From Aliidiomarina shirensis (GTDB lineage Bacteria; Pseudomonadota; Gammaproteobacteria; Enterobacterales; Alteromonadaceae), in the NCBI RefSeq assembly GCF_003987345.1, contig NZ_PIPP01000005.1:1-64000 (forward strand): a DNA stretch of 64,000 nt, written 5' to 3'. The position numbers were made by a program, and so were the translations under genes. The notes beneath the pieces were generated by a model. It did not search any database and was not told the origin of the DNA. It saw only the letters and a list, made by a program, of their open reading frames with translations. Of this stretch, positions 17,890 through 29,562 are shown piece by piece. Numbering within the stretch: the first letter of the stretch is position 1; every line of letters starts with the position of its first letter.

Positions 17890-20190
17890 TTAATTTAATT
17901 TACTTACCCGTAACCGAAGCGCGTTAATAATCACACTAACCGACGACAGTGACATCGCCGCTGCGGCAAATATGGGTGATAACAAAATACCGAAAAGCGG
18001 ATAAAGAACACCGGCGGCAATAGGCACTCCGGCGGCGTTATAAACAAACGCAAAAAATAGGTTTTGGCGGATATTGCGCATCGTTGCTTTCGACAATTGC
18101 CGTGCCTCTACAATGCCCATAAGATCGCCGCGAAGCAGAGTAATGCCAGCACTTTCAATGGCAACGTCTGTTCCCGTGCCCATAGCAATACCCACGTCCG
18201 CTGTGGCTAAAGCAGGAGCGTCATTCACACCATCCCCTGCCATGGCAACAATTCGCCCTTCATCTTTTAAACGTTGAACAAACTTGCCTTTATCTTCTGG
18301 TAAAACCTCAGCTTCCACTTCATCAATATCTAGCTTACGCGCCACTGCTTCTGCCGAGGTGCGGTTATCACCTGTTAGCATCACCACTCGCATGCCTTTC
18401 TTATGTAACGCTGAAATAGCACGTTTCGTCGTTTCTTTAATAGGGTCTGCTATGGCAATTAAACCGCACACTTGCCCTGCAACAGCAGCAAATATTACGG
18501 TTGCACCATCAGTACGCAGTTGGTCGGCTTGTTCATCGAAAGCTGTGGTGTCTACACTTTCTACTTCCATCAGTATGCGATTACCAAGCAGTACTCTCTT
18601 CCCATCAATGGTGCCGACAACGCCTTTACCATTTGGAGAATCAAAACCTTCTGCATTGGGTAAATCCAATTTCATACTGGCGGCTTTTTCAAGAATGGCA
18701 TGGGCTAAGGGATGTTCACTGCCCTTTTCTAAGCCTCCGGCATAACGCATTAGCTCCTTCTCGCTGAAACCATTTAATGGAACTAACTTTGTTACCTGTG
18801 GCTTGCCTTCGGTTAAGGTGCCCGTTTTATCGATCACAACCGTGTCTACTTTTTCCATACGCTCTAGGGCTTCGGCATTGCGAATGAGTATTCCTGTTTG
18901 AGCACCACGGCCCACACCCACCATAATTGACATAGGAGTAGCCAGGCCTAACGCGCAGGGGCACGCAATAATTAATACGCTTACCGCGACTATAAGCCCG
19001 TACGTCATAGGCGGGTTCGGCCCGTAAATCGACCAAACAACAAAAGCAATGGCGGCAATAACTATCACTGCTGGTACAAACCAGCTTGAAACTTTATCAA
19101 CTAACCCTTGAATAGGCGCACGGCTACGCTGAGCAGTAGCAACCATTTGCACAATTTGCGAAAGCATGGTGTCGCGGCCAACTTTGTCAGCACGCATAAT
19201 AAAACCGCCTTGCTGATTAATACTGCCACCAATAACTTGGTCACCTGCTTTTTTACTCACTGCTAAGGGCTCACCGGTAACCATTGACTCATCAACGTTA
19301 GAACGGCCTTCAAGCACTTCGCCATCGAGGGGCACTTTATCGCCAGGCCTAACTCTTAAACGGTCGCCTACTTTTACCTGCTCAAGCGGAACGTCCGATT
19401 CATCGCCATTGTCAGCTAATTTTCTTGCTGTTGCGGGGGCTAAATCTAATAGCGCTCTGATTGCCCCTGAGGTTTTCTCTCTGGCACGCAATTCCAGTAT
19501 TTGCCCAAGCAACACCAATACCACAATGACAGCGGCGGCTTCAAAATAAACCGCAACCGAACCATCGGCTTGTCTAAATGCCTCAGGAAACACCTGCGGA
19601 ATTAATGTCGCCACTAGGCTATAAACTAACGCGACACCAGTACCAATGGCGATCAAGGTAAACATGTTTAAGTTACGACTTAAAACTGATTTCCAACCTC
19701 TAACAAAAAATGGCCAACCACACCAAGCAACAACCGGTGTTGCCAGCGCTAACTGAATCCAATTCGAGGTTTGTGGCAATATCATGTGCTCAAGGCCAGT
19801 AAAGTGACCGCCCATTTCAAGCAAAAATACTGGTAACGCAAGTATCAACCCAACCCAAAAACGCCGCGTCATATCCACTAATTCTTCCGACGGCCCATCG
19901 TTCAGAGTTATTTGCTCAGGCTCTAAGCCCATGCCGCATATAGGGCAATCACCGGGCCCTTCTTGGCGAACTTCCGGATGCATAGGACAAGTGTAAATAC
20001 TACCTGCAGCAACAGGCTCTGCCTGTTGTGGGCTATCGCTTAAGTATGTCTCCGGGCTTTCGTCAAACTTAGTCTGGCAGCGGTCAGAACAGAAGTACCA
20101 AGGCTTACCCGCATGTTGGCTACGATGCTCTGTCGTATGAGGGTCTACCTTCATGCCACACACAGGGTCTTTTACCGTATGTTCACTCAT
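17890..20190 (-). CDS. copA: Cu(I)-exporting P1B-type ATPase
   Basis: A 766-residue heavy-metal ATPase. N-terminal YHS domain ([11 protein letters not shown], then WYFCSDRCQ), followed by a heavy-metal-binding domain ([19 protein letters not shown]), then the ATPase core: TGEP actuator motif, the CPC transport motif in [12 protein letters not shown], phosphorylation motif DKTGTLT, and [11 protein letters not shown]. The CPC and YHS features point to Cu(I)/Ag(I) export from the cytoplasm. Start placed at 20190, where GGAGCACGTA precedes the ATG; an in-frame upstream start would overlap the previous gene by much more. Confidence 0.92.
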   Translation of the reverse strand: MSEHTVKDPVCGMKVDPHTTEHRSQHAGKPWYFCSDRCQTKFDESPETYLSDSPQQAEPVAAGSIYTCPMHPEVRQEGPGDCPICGMGLEPEQITLNDGPSEELVDMTRRFWVGLILALPVFLLEMGGHFTGLEHMILPQTSNWIQLALATPVVAWCGWPFFVRGWKSVLSRNLNMFTLIAIGTGVALVYSLVATLIPQVFPEAFRQADGSVAVYFEAAAVIVVLVLLGQILELRAREKTSGAIRALLDLAPATARKLADNGDESDVPLEQVKVGDRLRVRPGDKVPLDGEVLEGRSNVDESMVTGEPLAVSKKAGDQVIGGSINQQGGFIMRADKVGRDTMLSQIVQMVATAQRSRAPIQGLVDKVSSWFVPAVIVIAAIAFVVWSIYGPNPPMTYGLIVAVSVLIIACPCALGLATPMSIMVGVGRGAQTGILIRNAEALERMEKVDTVVIDKTGTLTEGKPQVTKLVPLNGFSEKELMRYAGGLEKGSEHPLAHAILEKAASMKLDLPNAEGFDSPNGKGVVGTIDGKRVLLGNRILMEVESVDTTAFDEQADQLRTDGATVIFAAVAGQVCGLIAIADPIKETTKRAISALHKKGMRVVMLTGDNRTSAEAVARKLDIDEVEAEVLPEDKGKFVQRLKDEGRIVAMAGDGVNDAPALATADVGIAMGTGTDVAIESAGITLLRGDLMGIVEARQLSKATMRNIRQNLFFAFVYNAAGVPIAAGVLYPLFGILLSPIFAAAAMSLSSVSVIINALRLRVSKLN

Positions 20191-20410
20191 TACGTGCTCC
20201 TTTTTTATCCGTAGGCCAATCTGAAAAAGCAATAAAATACAGCAATATCAAATTTACCATTGGAACCAAAATTAGAATCCCTATCCAACCTGGGTATCCA
20301 GTACGCTGACAAATTCTCCAAGTGGGTATAACCAATGCAATGACAACAATTAACATCCATAACCAGTGACCTGCCCACATCGTGTGACCAAACATATTTC
20401 CGTTCATCAT
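20183..20410 (-). CDS. Small two-TM membrane protein of the copper operon
   Basis: 75 residues with two hydrophobic segments ([17 protein letters not shown] and [20 protein letters not shown]) and a Met/His-rich N-terminus ([16 protein letters not shown]). First gene of the operon; overlaps the ATPase start by 8 bases, implying coupling. No known function; metal sensing or pump assembly are possible. Confidence 0.75.
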   Translation of the reverse strand: MMNGNMFGHTMWAGHWLWMLIVVIALVIPTWRICQRTGYPGWIGILILVPMVNLILLYFIAFSDWPTDKKGARNE

Positions 20411-20609
20411 GGTGTTGCCTCCGACTTTACAAACCTCCGCCTGTACGGCTGTGAGGAATAATGTTCACTTTTAAAGCAGTAGCAAATAGTCCTCCTGCCT
20501 TTTTACTACCCCTATAACAACACCCCAAGCTGAATCGAAGCTGAAAATGTAGGGTATACGGATTTAATGGTTGATGGGGCACCTTCACCCCATCAATCTG
20601 ATACCACCC

Positions 20610-21362
20610 TCAGATGGTTGATAGATCGACTCCGTAGTTGAGTTCCTCTGCGAAGTCCGGCAGTCCGTAACCGATGGTTTTCTTGTAGAAAGGAGAGACC
20701 TTCGCAGTCGGTGCCTTCTTCTTGTGCTTCGTGGTGTAGAGCATTCGTGCCCGCATCACCTCGAAGGAGTAACCGCGCCCTTCACGGTTCTTGTCCTTGG
20801 CCAGTCGGTTGATGGACTCCGTGTAAGCGTTGGTGACGGGCATGTCCGTCTCGAAGTAGGTCATGGTCTCTTCGCGCCAGTTTCCCACTGCCCTGACCAG
20901 ATCGCTCCAGACTTCCTTTTGGCCCTTCGGGATGGTGGCTATCCACTCGTCCAGGGCGGCTTCTGCCTGGAGCCGTGTGGTGGCGTCCCAGATGCCGTAG
21001 AGGCGCTCCCGGTCTGAGACTTCGTGAGCGCGTTTCAGCAGGATTTTCCGGTCTCCCTTGAGAGTCCGGCTCTGGGACGGTTTCAGCTCCTTTCTGAGGC
21101 CCTTGCGCACTCTCTCTAGGGCATCGTTGGCCATGCGCACCACATGGAACTTATCGACCACGATACGGGCCTGGGGCAGCACAGCCTTGACCGCTGCCCG
21201 GTAGGGGTTCCACATGTCCATGCTGACGATCTCGACCTTCTGCCAGTCTTTCAGCTTCATCAGGTAGTTGGTCACCACGTCCTGGCGGCGGGTGGCCAGC
21301 AGGTCGAGCAGGGTTCGCTCCTCAATGTTGGTCAGAATGCAGCGGTAGCGCTTGTTCAGGTA
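20610..21362 (-). pseudogene. tnpA: ISL3-family transposase, C-terminal part
   Basis: About 250 codons remain, open from the mer transposon end at 21362 to the stop at 20610. The DDE domain is recognisable (IVSMDMWNPYRAAVKAVLP, then VVDKFHVVRMANDALERVR) and the C-terminal catalytic-glutamate segment (VTNAYTESINRLAKD). The N-terminal zinc-ribbon and HTH part is missing, so the element cannot move itself. Confidence 0.9.
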
Positions 21363-21395
21363 GGGATCGTCTCAGAATTCGGAAAATAAAGCACG

Positions 21396-21851
21396 CTAAG
21401 GCGTAGTCACCCCGTGACTCCCCCGCGCCGATGCAGCGAGCTTCGTTCCGTCTTGCAGTGACACAATCAGCGGGCAGGAAACGTTCCCTTTCCGCGCATG
21501 GCAGGCGCACACCAGTTCAGACAGCACGGCCTCCATGCGTGCCAAGTCGGCCATCTTCTCGCGCACATCCTTGAGCTTGTGCTCGGCCAGGCCGCTGGCT
21601 TCCTCGCAATGGGTGCCATCCTCCAGCCGCAGTAGCTCGGCGATTTCGTCCAGGCTAAAGCCCAGCCGCTGGGCCGATTTCACGAACCGCACTCGTGTTA
21701 CATCCGCCTCGCCATAGCGGCGAATGCTGCCATAGGGCTTGTCTGGCTCCGGCAGCAGGCCCTTGCGCTGGTAGAACCGGATGGTCTCCACATTGACCCC
21801 GGCCGCCTTGGCGAAAACGCCAATAGTCAGATTCTCCAAATTTTTTTCCAT
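21396..21851 (-). CDS. merR: MerR mercury-responsive regulator
   Basis: A 151-residue MerR, close to Tn21/Tn501 forms: winged HTH ([20 protein letters not shown]), dimer helix, and the three Hg(II)-binding cysteines (GTHCEEAS, then [14 protein letters not shown]). It represses and, with Hg(II), activates the divergent mer genes by untwisting the 19-bp-spaced promoter. Its C-terminus is unusual and a few residues longer than in Tn21; the stop codon lies inside the left inverted repeat. Confidence 0.95.
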   Translation of the reverse strand: MEKNLENLTIGVFAKAAGVNVETIRFYQRKGLLPEPDKPYGSIRRYGEADVTRVRFVKSAQRLGFSLDEIAELLRLEDGTHCEEASGLAEHKLKDVREKMADLARMEAVLSELVCACHARKGNVSCPLIVSLQDGTKLAASARGSHGVTTP

Positions 21852-21856
21852 ATCGC

Positions 21857-21887
21857 TTGACTCCGTACATAACTACGGAAGTAAGCT
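21857..21887 (+). promoter_or_regulatory. mer operator-promoter
   Basis: A -35 TTGACT (21857-21862) and -10 TAAGCT (21882-21887) are separated by 19 bp, and the spacer holds the MerR dyad CCGTAC/CTACGG (21863-21878). This is the standard MerR-regulated PmerT architecture. Confidence 0.93.
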
Positions 21888-21922
21888 TAAGCTATCCAAA
21901 CCAAATTTGAAAGGACAAGCGT

Positions 21923-22303
21923 ATGTCTGAACCACAAAAGTCTGAACCACAAAAGTCTGAACCACAAAACGGGCGCGGCGCGCTCTTCGCCGGTGGGCTG
22001 GCCGCCATTCTTGCGTCGGCCTGCTGCCTGGGGCCGCTGGTTTTGATCGCCTTGGGATTCAGCGGCGCTTGGATGAGTAACTTGGCGGCATTGGAACCTT
22101 ACCGCCCCATCTTTCTCGGTGCGGCATTGATAGCAATGTTCTTTGCCTACCGCCGCATCTTCCGGACTACGCAAGCATGCGAGCCTGGCGATGTATGCGC
22201 TGCCCCACAAGCCAAGACGTCGTACAAAGTCATCTTTTGGATTGTGGCTGCGCTAGTTGTCGTTGCACTAACGTTCCCGTATGTAATGCCCCTGTTCTAC
22301 TAA
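21923..22303 (+). CDS. merT: MerT mercuric ion transporter
   Basis: A 126-residue three-TM inner-membrane protein with the vicinal cysteines in TM1 (SACCLGPLVL) and the cytoplasmic loop pair (ACEPGDVC). It receives Hg(II) from MerP and hands it to MerA. The N-terminus carries three tandem SEPQK/N units from a 15-base repeat (21926-21970), about 10 residues more than usual. Confidence 0.95.
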   Translation: MSEPQKSEPQKSEPQNGRGALFAGGLAAILASACCLGPLVLIALGFSGAWMSNLAALEPYRPIFLGAALIAMFFAYRRIFRTTQACEPGDVCAAPQAKTSYKVIFWIVAALVVVALTFPYVMPLFY

Positions 22304-22316
22304 TTGAGGAAAAATC

Positions 22317-22595
22317 ATGAAAAAACTGCTTACCGCTCTTGCCCTTGCCGCTACCTTCGCTGTCCCTGCCTGGGCCGCCACCCAGACCGTCACGCTGTCC
22401 GTACCGGGCATGACCTGCCCCACCTGCCCGATCATCGTCAAGAAGGCGATTTCCAGGATTGAAGGCGTTGATAAAGTTGACGTTACCTTCGAACCACGCG
22501 AAGCGGTTGTCACCTTCGATGATACCAAGACCAGTGTGCATGAGTTGATCAAGGCCACTGGCGATGCGGGCTTTCCGTCCAGCGTCAAGCAGTGA
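22317..22595 (+). CDS. merP: MerP periplasmic mercury-binding protein
   Basis: A 92-residue protein with signal peptide (LLTALALAATFAVPAWA) and an HMA fold with GMTCPTC. Slight variation from the common form: the metal motif is followed by PIIVKKAI. Scavenges Hg(II) in the periplasm and passes it to MerT. Thirteen bases after merT. Confidence 0.95.
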   Translation: MKKLLTALALAATFAVPAWAATQTVTLSVPGMTCPTCPIIVKKAISRIEGVDKVDVTFEPREAVVTFDDTKTSVHELIKATGDAGFPSSVKQ

Positions 22596-22603
22596 GCCAC
22601 TGA

Positions 22604-24751
<2,148 letters not shown>

Positions 24752-24768
24752 GGAAAAGGAGGTGTTCA

Positions 24769-25134
24769 ATGAGCGCCTACACAGTGTCCCGGCTGGCCCT
24801 TGATGCCGGGGTGAGCGTGCATATCGTGCGCGACTACCTGCTGCGCGGATTGCTACGGCCGGTCGCGTACACCACGGGCGGCTACGGCTTGTTCGATGAC
24901 ACCGCGTTGCAACGGCTGCGCTTTGTACGGGCTGCCTTCGAAGCGGGTATCGGCCTGGACGCACTGGCGCGGCTGTGCCGGGCGCTGGATGCTGCGGACG
25001 GTGACGGTGCGTCTGCGCAGCTTGCCGTGTTGCGGCAACTCGTCGAGCGTCGGCGCGAGGCCCTGGCCAGCCTCGAAATGCAACTGGCCGCCATGCCAAC
25101 CGAACCGGCACAGCACGCGGAGAGTCTGCCATGA
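24769..25134 (+). CDS. merD: MerD co-regulator
   Basis: A 121-residue MerR-like HTH protein ([22 protein letters not shown]) lacking the Hg-binding cysteines; in Tn21 it displaces activated MerR and shuts the operon down. AGGAGGTGTTCA precedes the ATG. Its stop overlaps the merE remnant start. Confidence 0.93.
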
Positions 25135-25275
25135 ACAGCCCAGAGCACATTGTTGCAATATCTGTCGCCGCTGGGGTGGGAACACATCAACCTGACCGGC
25201 GATTACCTATGGCGCAGCAGCGCCAAGGTCGGTGCGGGGAAGTTTAGGCCATTGCGACCGCTGCCACCGGCTTAG
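25131..25275 (+). pseudogene. merE start fused to tnpA end
   Basis: The ATG at 25131 begins merE-like (MNSPE) but within about six codons the sequence becomes the last 40 or so codons of a Tn21-type TnpA in another frame ([19 protein letters not shown] and RPLRPLPPA), whose TAG lies inside the right inverted repeat (25273-25275), as in Tn21. A single deletion therefore removed merE, urf2, tnpR and nearly all of tnpA. Confidence 0.88.
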
Positions 25276-25281
25276 CGTGCT

Positions 25282-25785
25282 TTATTTTCCGTTTTCTGAG
25301 ACGACCCCTTTTTTACCCAACAAGCTGCTGGAAACGAAAAGTAAGGCACCGAGGACAATTGCAATATCAGCCAGGTTGAAGGCCGGCCAATGCCAGTCTC
25401 GCCAATAGAAATCAAAGGAATCCACAACATAGCCGCGAAAGACCCGGTCAATCAGGTTGCCCATGGCGCCACCGAGGATAAGACTGTAAGCGATGGCTTC
25501 TCCTTTATGACGATTTTCAAGGATCAGCTTGATCAGAAAAATCGAGACCACTACCGCGATTCCGATAAAAAAGTAGCGCTGCCAGCCTCCACCATTCGCG
25601 AAAAGACTGAATGCGGCACCGGTGTTCCATAGGTGCACCCAGTTAAAGAACGGGATCACCGAAACATACTCGCCATAGGCCATTGATTGCTGCACCAGCC
25701 ACTTTACAGCCTGATCAGACGCTGCCAGCAGGCCCGATATGGACAATAGGGCATACGGCGAGAGCTTTTTGCCAATAATGAGCAT
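25282..25785 (-). CDS. lspA: Lipoprotein signal peptidase LspA, 3' end rewritten
   Basis: A 167-residue four-TM signal peptidase II with the catalytic segments GNLIDRVFRGYVVDSFD and WPAFNLADIAI. It is a passenger gene of ISPpu12-like elements. The last residues (GVVSENGK) are encoded by the mer transposon's inverted repeat, so its natural stop was replaced; the catalytic core is intact. Four bases after the CDF gene. Confidence 0.92.
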   Translation of the reverse strand: MLIIGKKLSPYALLSISGLLAASDQAVKWLVQQSMAYGEYVSVIPFFNWVHLWNTGAAFSLFANGGGWQRYFFIGIAVVVSIFLIKLILENRHKGEAIAYSLILGGAMGNLIDRVFRGYVVDSFDFYWRDWHWPAFNLADIAIVLGALLFVSSSLLGKKGVVSENGK

Positions 25786-25788
25786 TAT

Positions 25789-26685
25789 TTAACCCTTCAA
25801 CGCCAAAATGCGTCTGGCACCGTTAAGTACAATGCCCCCCGCGATGGTGCCGATAATCAGATCCGGATAATTGGACCCGGTCCACGCGACCAGGGCGCCG
25901 GCGGTGATGACCCCCAGGTTGATCACCACGTCGTTGGCCGAAAATATCCAGCTAGCCTTCATATGAGCTCCGCCCCCTCGATGTTTGGATACCATCAGCA
26001 GACAGGCGGTATTGGCAATCAATGCGACGAATGCGATGGCTATCATCACCAGCGATTCAGGCTCACTACCGAATACAAAGCGCCTCACGACCTCTACGAG
26101 TACGCCCACAGCCAAAACCAGTTGGACCACACCAGCAACGTGCGCAACACGGACCTGCCTTTTCACGCTATGCCCAACCGCATAAAGAGCGAGTCCGTAC
26201 ACTGCCGCATCAGCAAAATTGTCCAGGGACTCTGCAATGAGGCCAGTTGACTGAGCCATCAGACCGGCAGTCATTTCCACCACGAACAGAAGTGCATTGA
26301 TGCCGAGCAACCAGCGCAGGGTCCCGGATTCTTGCTTAGCAGAAGCTGCCGAGAACTCGGCGGCCTTGATGGTCTCCGGATTTGCAGCAACGCTTTCCTG
26401 AAGCGCGGCTCCTAGCCCCAAGGTCTTCAGTTTCGAGGTGACGGGCTCGACCTCGCCGTCATGCACGACCTTCAGCCGGCGGTTCGACAAGTCGAAGGAC
26501 AGCGCCCGAATCTCCTCAAAGCCGCTCAGGGCTAGGCGAATCATTCGCTCTTCTGACGGACAGTCCATCTTCGGCACGGCATAAACGCTGACCCATCTCC
26601 CCGGCGCTTCGGAGGAGGCCTGTATATCGGTATCCGCCGCAGGCCTTGCATGGTCGCCACAGGGGCCTCCGCAGTTTTTACTCAT
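25789..26685 (-). CDS. CDF cation-efflux protein with metal-binding N-domain
   Basis: A 298-residue protein. The N-terminus has Cys residues (SKNCGGPCGDH) and an HMA-like segment with PKMDCPSEE, followed from about residue 115 by a cation-diffusion-facilitator membrane domain with DNFADAAVYGLALYAVG and NDVVINLGVI. Such CzcD-like proteins with this N-domain travel with lspA and merR in ISPpu12 relatives; Cd, Zn or Pb is the probable substrate. Controlled by the MerR-type promoter at 26719-26749. Confidence 0.88.
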   Translation of the reverse strand: MSKNCGGPCGDHARPAADTDIQASSEAPGRWVSVYAVPKMDCPSEERMIRLALSGFEEIRALSFDLSNRRLKVVHDGEVEPVTSKLKTLGLGAALQESVAANPETIKAAEFSAASAKQESGTLRWLLGINALLFVVEMTAGLMAQSTGLIAESLDNFADAAVYGLALYAVGHSVKRQVRVAHVAGVVQLVLAVGVLVEVVRRFVFGSEPESLVMIAIAFVALIANTACLLMVSKHRGGGAHMKASWIFSANDVVINLGVITAGALVAWTGSNYPDLIIGTIAGGIVLNGARRILALKG

Positions 26686-26718
26686 GATATGACTCCACTT
26701 GAATGTGATCGGGTTTTC

Positions 26719-26749
26719 ATTTAAAACTATATAGTCGCTATAAGGTCAA
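26719..26749 (-). promoter_or_regulatory. MerR-type promoter for the CDF-lspA genes
   Basis: On the minus strand -35 TTGACC (26749-26744) and -10 TTAAAT (26724-26719) are 19 bp apart, with the dyad CTATATAG/TATAGCG in the spacer. The over-long spacer is the hallmark of MerR-family activated promoters. Confidence 0.8.
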
Positions 26750-26780
26750 TAGCGTAGATAATCCGTTGCGGAGGAACCCG

Positions 26781-27188
26781 ATGCGTATTGGTCAGTTGGC
26801 ACAGTCAGTAGGGGTAGATACACAGACGATCCGCTTCTACGAACGGCAGGGCTTGTTGCCGCCGCCTGGTCGGCAGGAGAACGGTTACCGTGTCTATACC
26901 GAGAAACACGTTGAGCGGCTGGCCTTTATTCGTCGCTGCCGCATCCTGGATCTGTCACTGGCAGAAATTCACGAACTAAAGCGCTATCAGGACGACCCTC
27001 ATCAGTCCTGTACCGCTGTCAACGCCTTGCTCGATGATCACATCTCTCATGTGCGGTCGCAGATAACCGCTCTGCAAGCGCTTGAGAAACAACTCGTTTC
27101 ACTGAGAGCGAGTTGCAACGATGACCGGGAAGTTGAGGCGTGTGGGGTTCTTGCTGGAATTAGCGAAGGAAACATGCACCAGCAGTAG
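26781..27188 (+). CDS. MerR-family metal regulator (CadR/PbrR type)
   Basis: A 135-residue regulator with winged HTH (MRIGQLAQSVGVDTQTIRFY) and conserved cysteines in the metal site (HQSCTAV, then RASCNDD and EACGVL). The pattern is that of CadR/PbrR regulators of Cd and Pb. GGAGGAACCCG before the ATG at 26781 decides the start. Diverges from the CDF gene it should control. Confidence 0.9.
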   Translation: MRIGQLAQSVGVDTQTIRFYERQGLLPPPGRQENGYRVYTEKHVERLAFIRRCRILDLSLAEIHELKRYQDDPHQSCTAVNALLDDHISHVRSQITALQALEKQLVSLRASCNDDREVEACGVLAGISEGNMHQQ

Positions 27189-27366
27189 GTGAAGCATCAA
27201 CCAGATAATCCGATGAGATGCCGGTCTGTCTCACTCTCATGCAAAGGTAAGATCAACCATTTAATCCGCTTACCCAAAATGTATAATCAATGCCAATTTA
27301 TTTGCTGTGTTAAACGAATTAACTCAAACTAGTTCACCTATTCGGGCCAATACTAAAGGGCATAAT

Positions 27367-28032
27367 ATGAGGTTACTGTTGGTAGAAGACGACCGGTTGC
27401 TTGCTGAAGGGCTTGCTAATCAACTAGAAAAATCAGGTTTTAGTGTCGACATAACCCACTCAGCTCGTGAGGCCATGGTTTTGGGTGGTCAGGAAGACTA
27501 CAAAGCCTGTGTGCTCGATCTTGGTCTTCCAGACGGCAATGGGCTCGATATTCTTAAGCAATGGCGCTCAAATAAAGTAACTCTGCCGGTATTAATTCTC
27601 ACCGCCAGGGGCGACTGGCAAGACAAGGTAAATGGTCTTAAGGCCGGCGCTGACGATTACTTAGCAAAGCCATTTCAAACCGAAGAGCTCATTGCTCGAC
27701 TAAATGCCATAGTTCGTAGAAGTGAAGGGCGCGTTTACTCTGGTGTAAAAGTAGGCCGTTTTGAACTCGATGAAAACCGCCAGTGCCTTAAAATTGAAGG
27801 TGATACAGAGCACAGCCTAACAGGCACTGAATTTCGGCTGCTGCGCTGCCTGATGAGTCGGCCCGGCCAAATTTTTTCTAAAGAGCAACTTATTGAGCAG
27901 CTCTATAATTTGAGCGAAAGTCCCAATGAAAATGTAATTGAGGCGTATATTCGACGGTTAAGAAAGCTCGTTGGCGCAGAAACAATTGCCACTCGCCGAG
28001 GCCAGGGATACCTATTCGATGACACTGTTTAA
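27367..28032 (+). CDS. OmpR-family response regulator
   Basis: A 221-residue PhoP/QseB-type regulator: receiver with DD (EDD), phospho-acceptor in VLDLGLPDGNG, LTARGD and KPF; C-terminal winged HTH (TGTEFRLLRCLMSRPGQIFSKEQL). Start at 27367, after AAAGGGCATAAT. Before the ISL3 insertion it stood back to back with the copper operon, so it is the probable copper regulator. The insertion ends 91 bases upstream and has displaced whatever shared operator existed. Confidence 0.9.
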   Translation: MRLLLVEDDRLLAEGLANQLEKSGFSVDITHSAREAMVLGGQEDYKACVLDLGLPDGNGLDILKQWRSNKVTLPVLILTARGDWQDKVNGLKAGADDYLAKPFQTEELIARLNAIVRRSEGRVYSGVKVGRFELDENRQCLKIEGDTEHSLTGTEFRLLRCLMSRPGQIFSKEQLIEQLYNLSESPNENVIEAYIRRLRKLVGAETIATRRGQGYLFDDTV

Positions 28033-29353
28033 AAAACCAACCTCTGTAAAAGGTACTTTGCTTATCCTGTTATTACCCGCAGGTATTGTCATGATGACTA
28101 TCGCGTGGCTTATACACGGGCAACTGTTAGAAAAAATGTCTCGAGAATTTGTAGAAAGCCGGCTGCAAGAAGAAGTGGGGTTTTTAGCACACCATATTCG
28201 TCAAGCAGAGGGTAATATCGACATGCTTGAAACGGGAGATTATTTCGAAAAAGTATTCCACCACGCCTTTGCTCTCCAGTCGCCTGAACAAACCGTTATT
28301 TCTCCAGACCCCTGGCGCATGTTATTAAGCCCTCTATTACAGGTTGATAAAGAAGGTATTATTTGGGTTAACAATGCAAGTTTAAATCAAGCGCCTTCAG
28401 ACATGCTTGCCTACCGAAAGTCTTTTTTTATTAACGACATACCTATTACAGTCATTGTTGCTGAAGATATGCGAGCACTACAAAGCAGCCAAGCGAATTT
28501 ACATACCTGGACCGCTGTGGTTTCACTGTTACTTATATTTTTGCTCGTGGCGGTAACTTGGGTAGGTATTAATTTATCCATGCGCCCTGTTGCCTCGCTC
28601 AAAGCATCGCTTAAAGGGCTTCAAAGCGGTGAAATTTCTCGCATTACTACTCAAACACCGGAAGAGTTTAAACCGCTGGTTCAACAACTGAATCAACTGC
28701 TTGACTCACTCGACCAACGCTTAGAACGCTCTCGGGAAGCGCTGGCTAATTTGTCTCACAGTGTAAAAACTCCTATAGCGGCCCTTAGGCAAATTCTCGA
28801 AGACACCAGCCGCCCAATTAATAATGAACTTCGGCTTGAAATGGCTTCTCGGCTTGCGGATCTCGATAAACAATTAGAAGCCGAAATGCGGCGCAGTCGG
28901 TTTGCTGGCCCGCAAATTGGCAAAAGTGCGCACCCGGTAAAGCAAGCGCGAGAGTTGCTATGGATGTTAGGCCGACTGTACCAAGACAAAACATTTGAGT
29001 TGTCGACCGAACTTACCGAAGACACACGTTGGCCAATAGAAGAGCATGATTTAAATGAAATTCTAGGAAACATACTCGATAATGCCGGCAAGTGGTCTGC
29101 GGCTTGCGTTGAACTGTCTTTGCAACAATCTAACAGTACTGCCCAAATTATAATTACGGATGACGGCGCTGGAGTAGCCGACGCTGAAGTTATGCACTTA
29201 GGGCAAAGAGGTTGGCGCTTAGATGAGCAAATTCCTGGCCACGGCCTTGGGCTTGCTATTGTTTGTGGTATTGTTGCTCAATATAACGGCAACGTGTCGT
29301 TCTTAACCGGTTCAGTCGGCGGGTTAAAGGTATTTATTGAAATACCCATTTAA
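28019..29353 (+). CDS. PhoQ-like sensor histidine kinase
   Basis: A 444-residue membrane kinase: TM1 (TLLILLLPAGIVMMTIAWLI), periplasmic sensor region, TM2 (WTAVVSLLLIFLLVAVTWVG), HAMP-like linker, H-box NLSHSVKTPIAAL of the PhoQ type, N box EILGNILDNAGKW, and G box DDGAGVAD and GHGLGLAIV. Starts 14 bases inside the response-regulator gene, so the two are co-translated. Context suggests periplasmic copper as signal; not proven by sequence. Confidence 0.9.
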   Translation: MTLFKKPTSVKGTLLILLLPAGIVMMTIAWLIHGQLLEKMSREFVESRLQEEVGFLAHHIRQAEGNIDMLETGDYFEKVFHHAFALQSPEQTVISPDPWRMLLSPLLQVDKEGIIWVNNASLNQAPSDMLAYRKSFFINDIPITVIVAEDMRALQSSQANLHTWTAVVSLLLIFLLVAVTWVGINLSMRPVASLKASLKGLQSGEISRITTQTPEEFKPLVQQLNQLLDSLDQRLERSREALANLSHSVKTPIAALRQILEDTSRPINNELRLEMASRLADLDKQLEAEMRRSRFAGPQIGKSAHPVKQARELLWMLGRLYQDKTFELSTELTEDTRWPIEEHDLNEILGNILDNAGKWSAACVELSLQQSNSTAQIIITDDGAGVADAEVMHLGQRGWRLDEQIPGHGLGLAIVCGIVAQYNGNVSFLTGSVGGLKVFIEIPI

Positions 29354-29388
29354 GCTGGCTCAATTCACAATGTTTATTTATAAAAAAC

Positions 29389-29421
29389 TGGTAAGGCCTA
29401 GGTTCCTTAGACACTCTACTC
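29389..29421. repeat. Solo IS3-type end
   Basis: Resembles the terminal repeat of the element at 39156-40395 (TGGTAAGGCCT, then TTAGACAC) with decay. It sits between the two-component genes and the second hipA gene, as a scar of an earlier insertion. The rest of 29354-29562 holds only the hipA upstream region. Confidence 0.6.
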
Positions 29422-29562
29422 TATAGCCCTAACGAAACAGAACACGCCCGATCCAGTAGTTCAATTCCGTTTTATACGAAAAACACAGCCAAATAAAGTA
29501 GATTATTACCGCTTTGTGCTATATATTACAGCAATAACAGTATTAAACTACCGAGTGCCACT

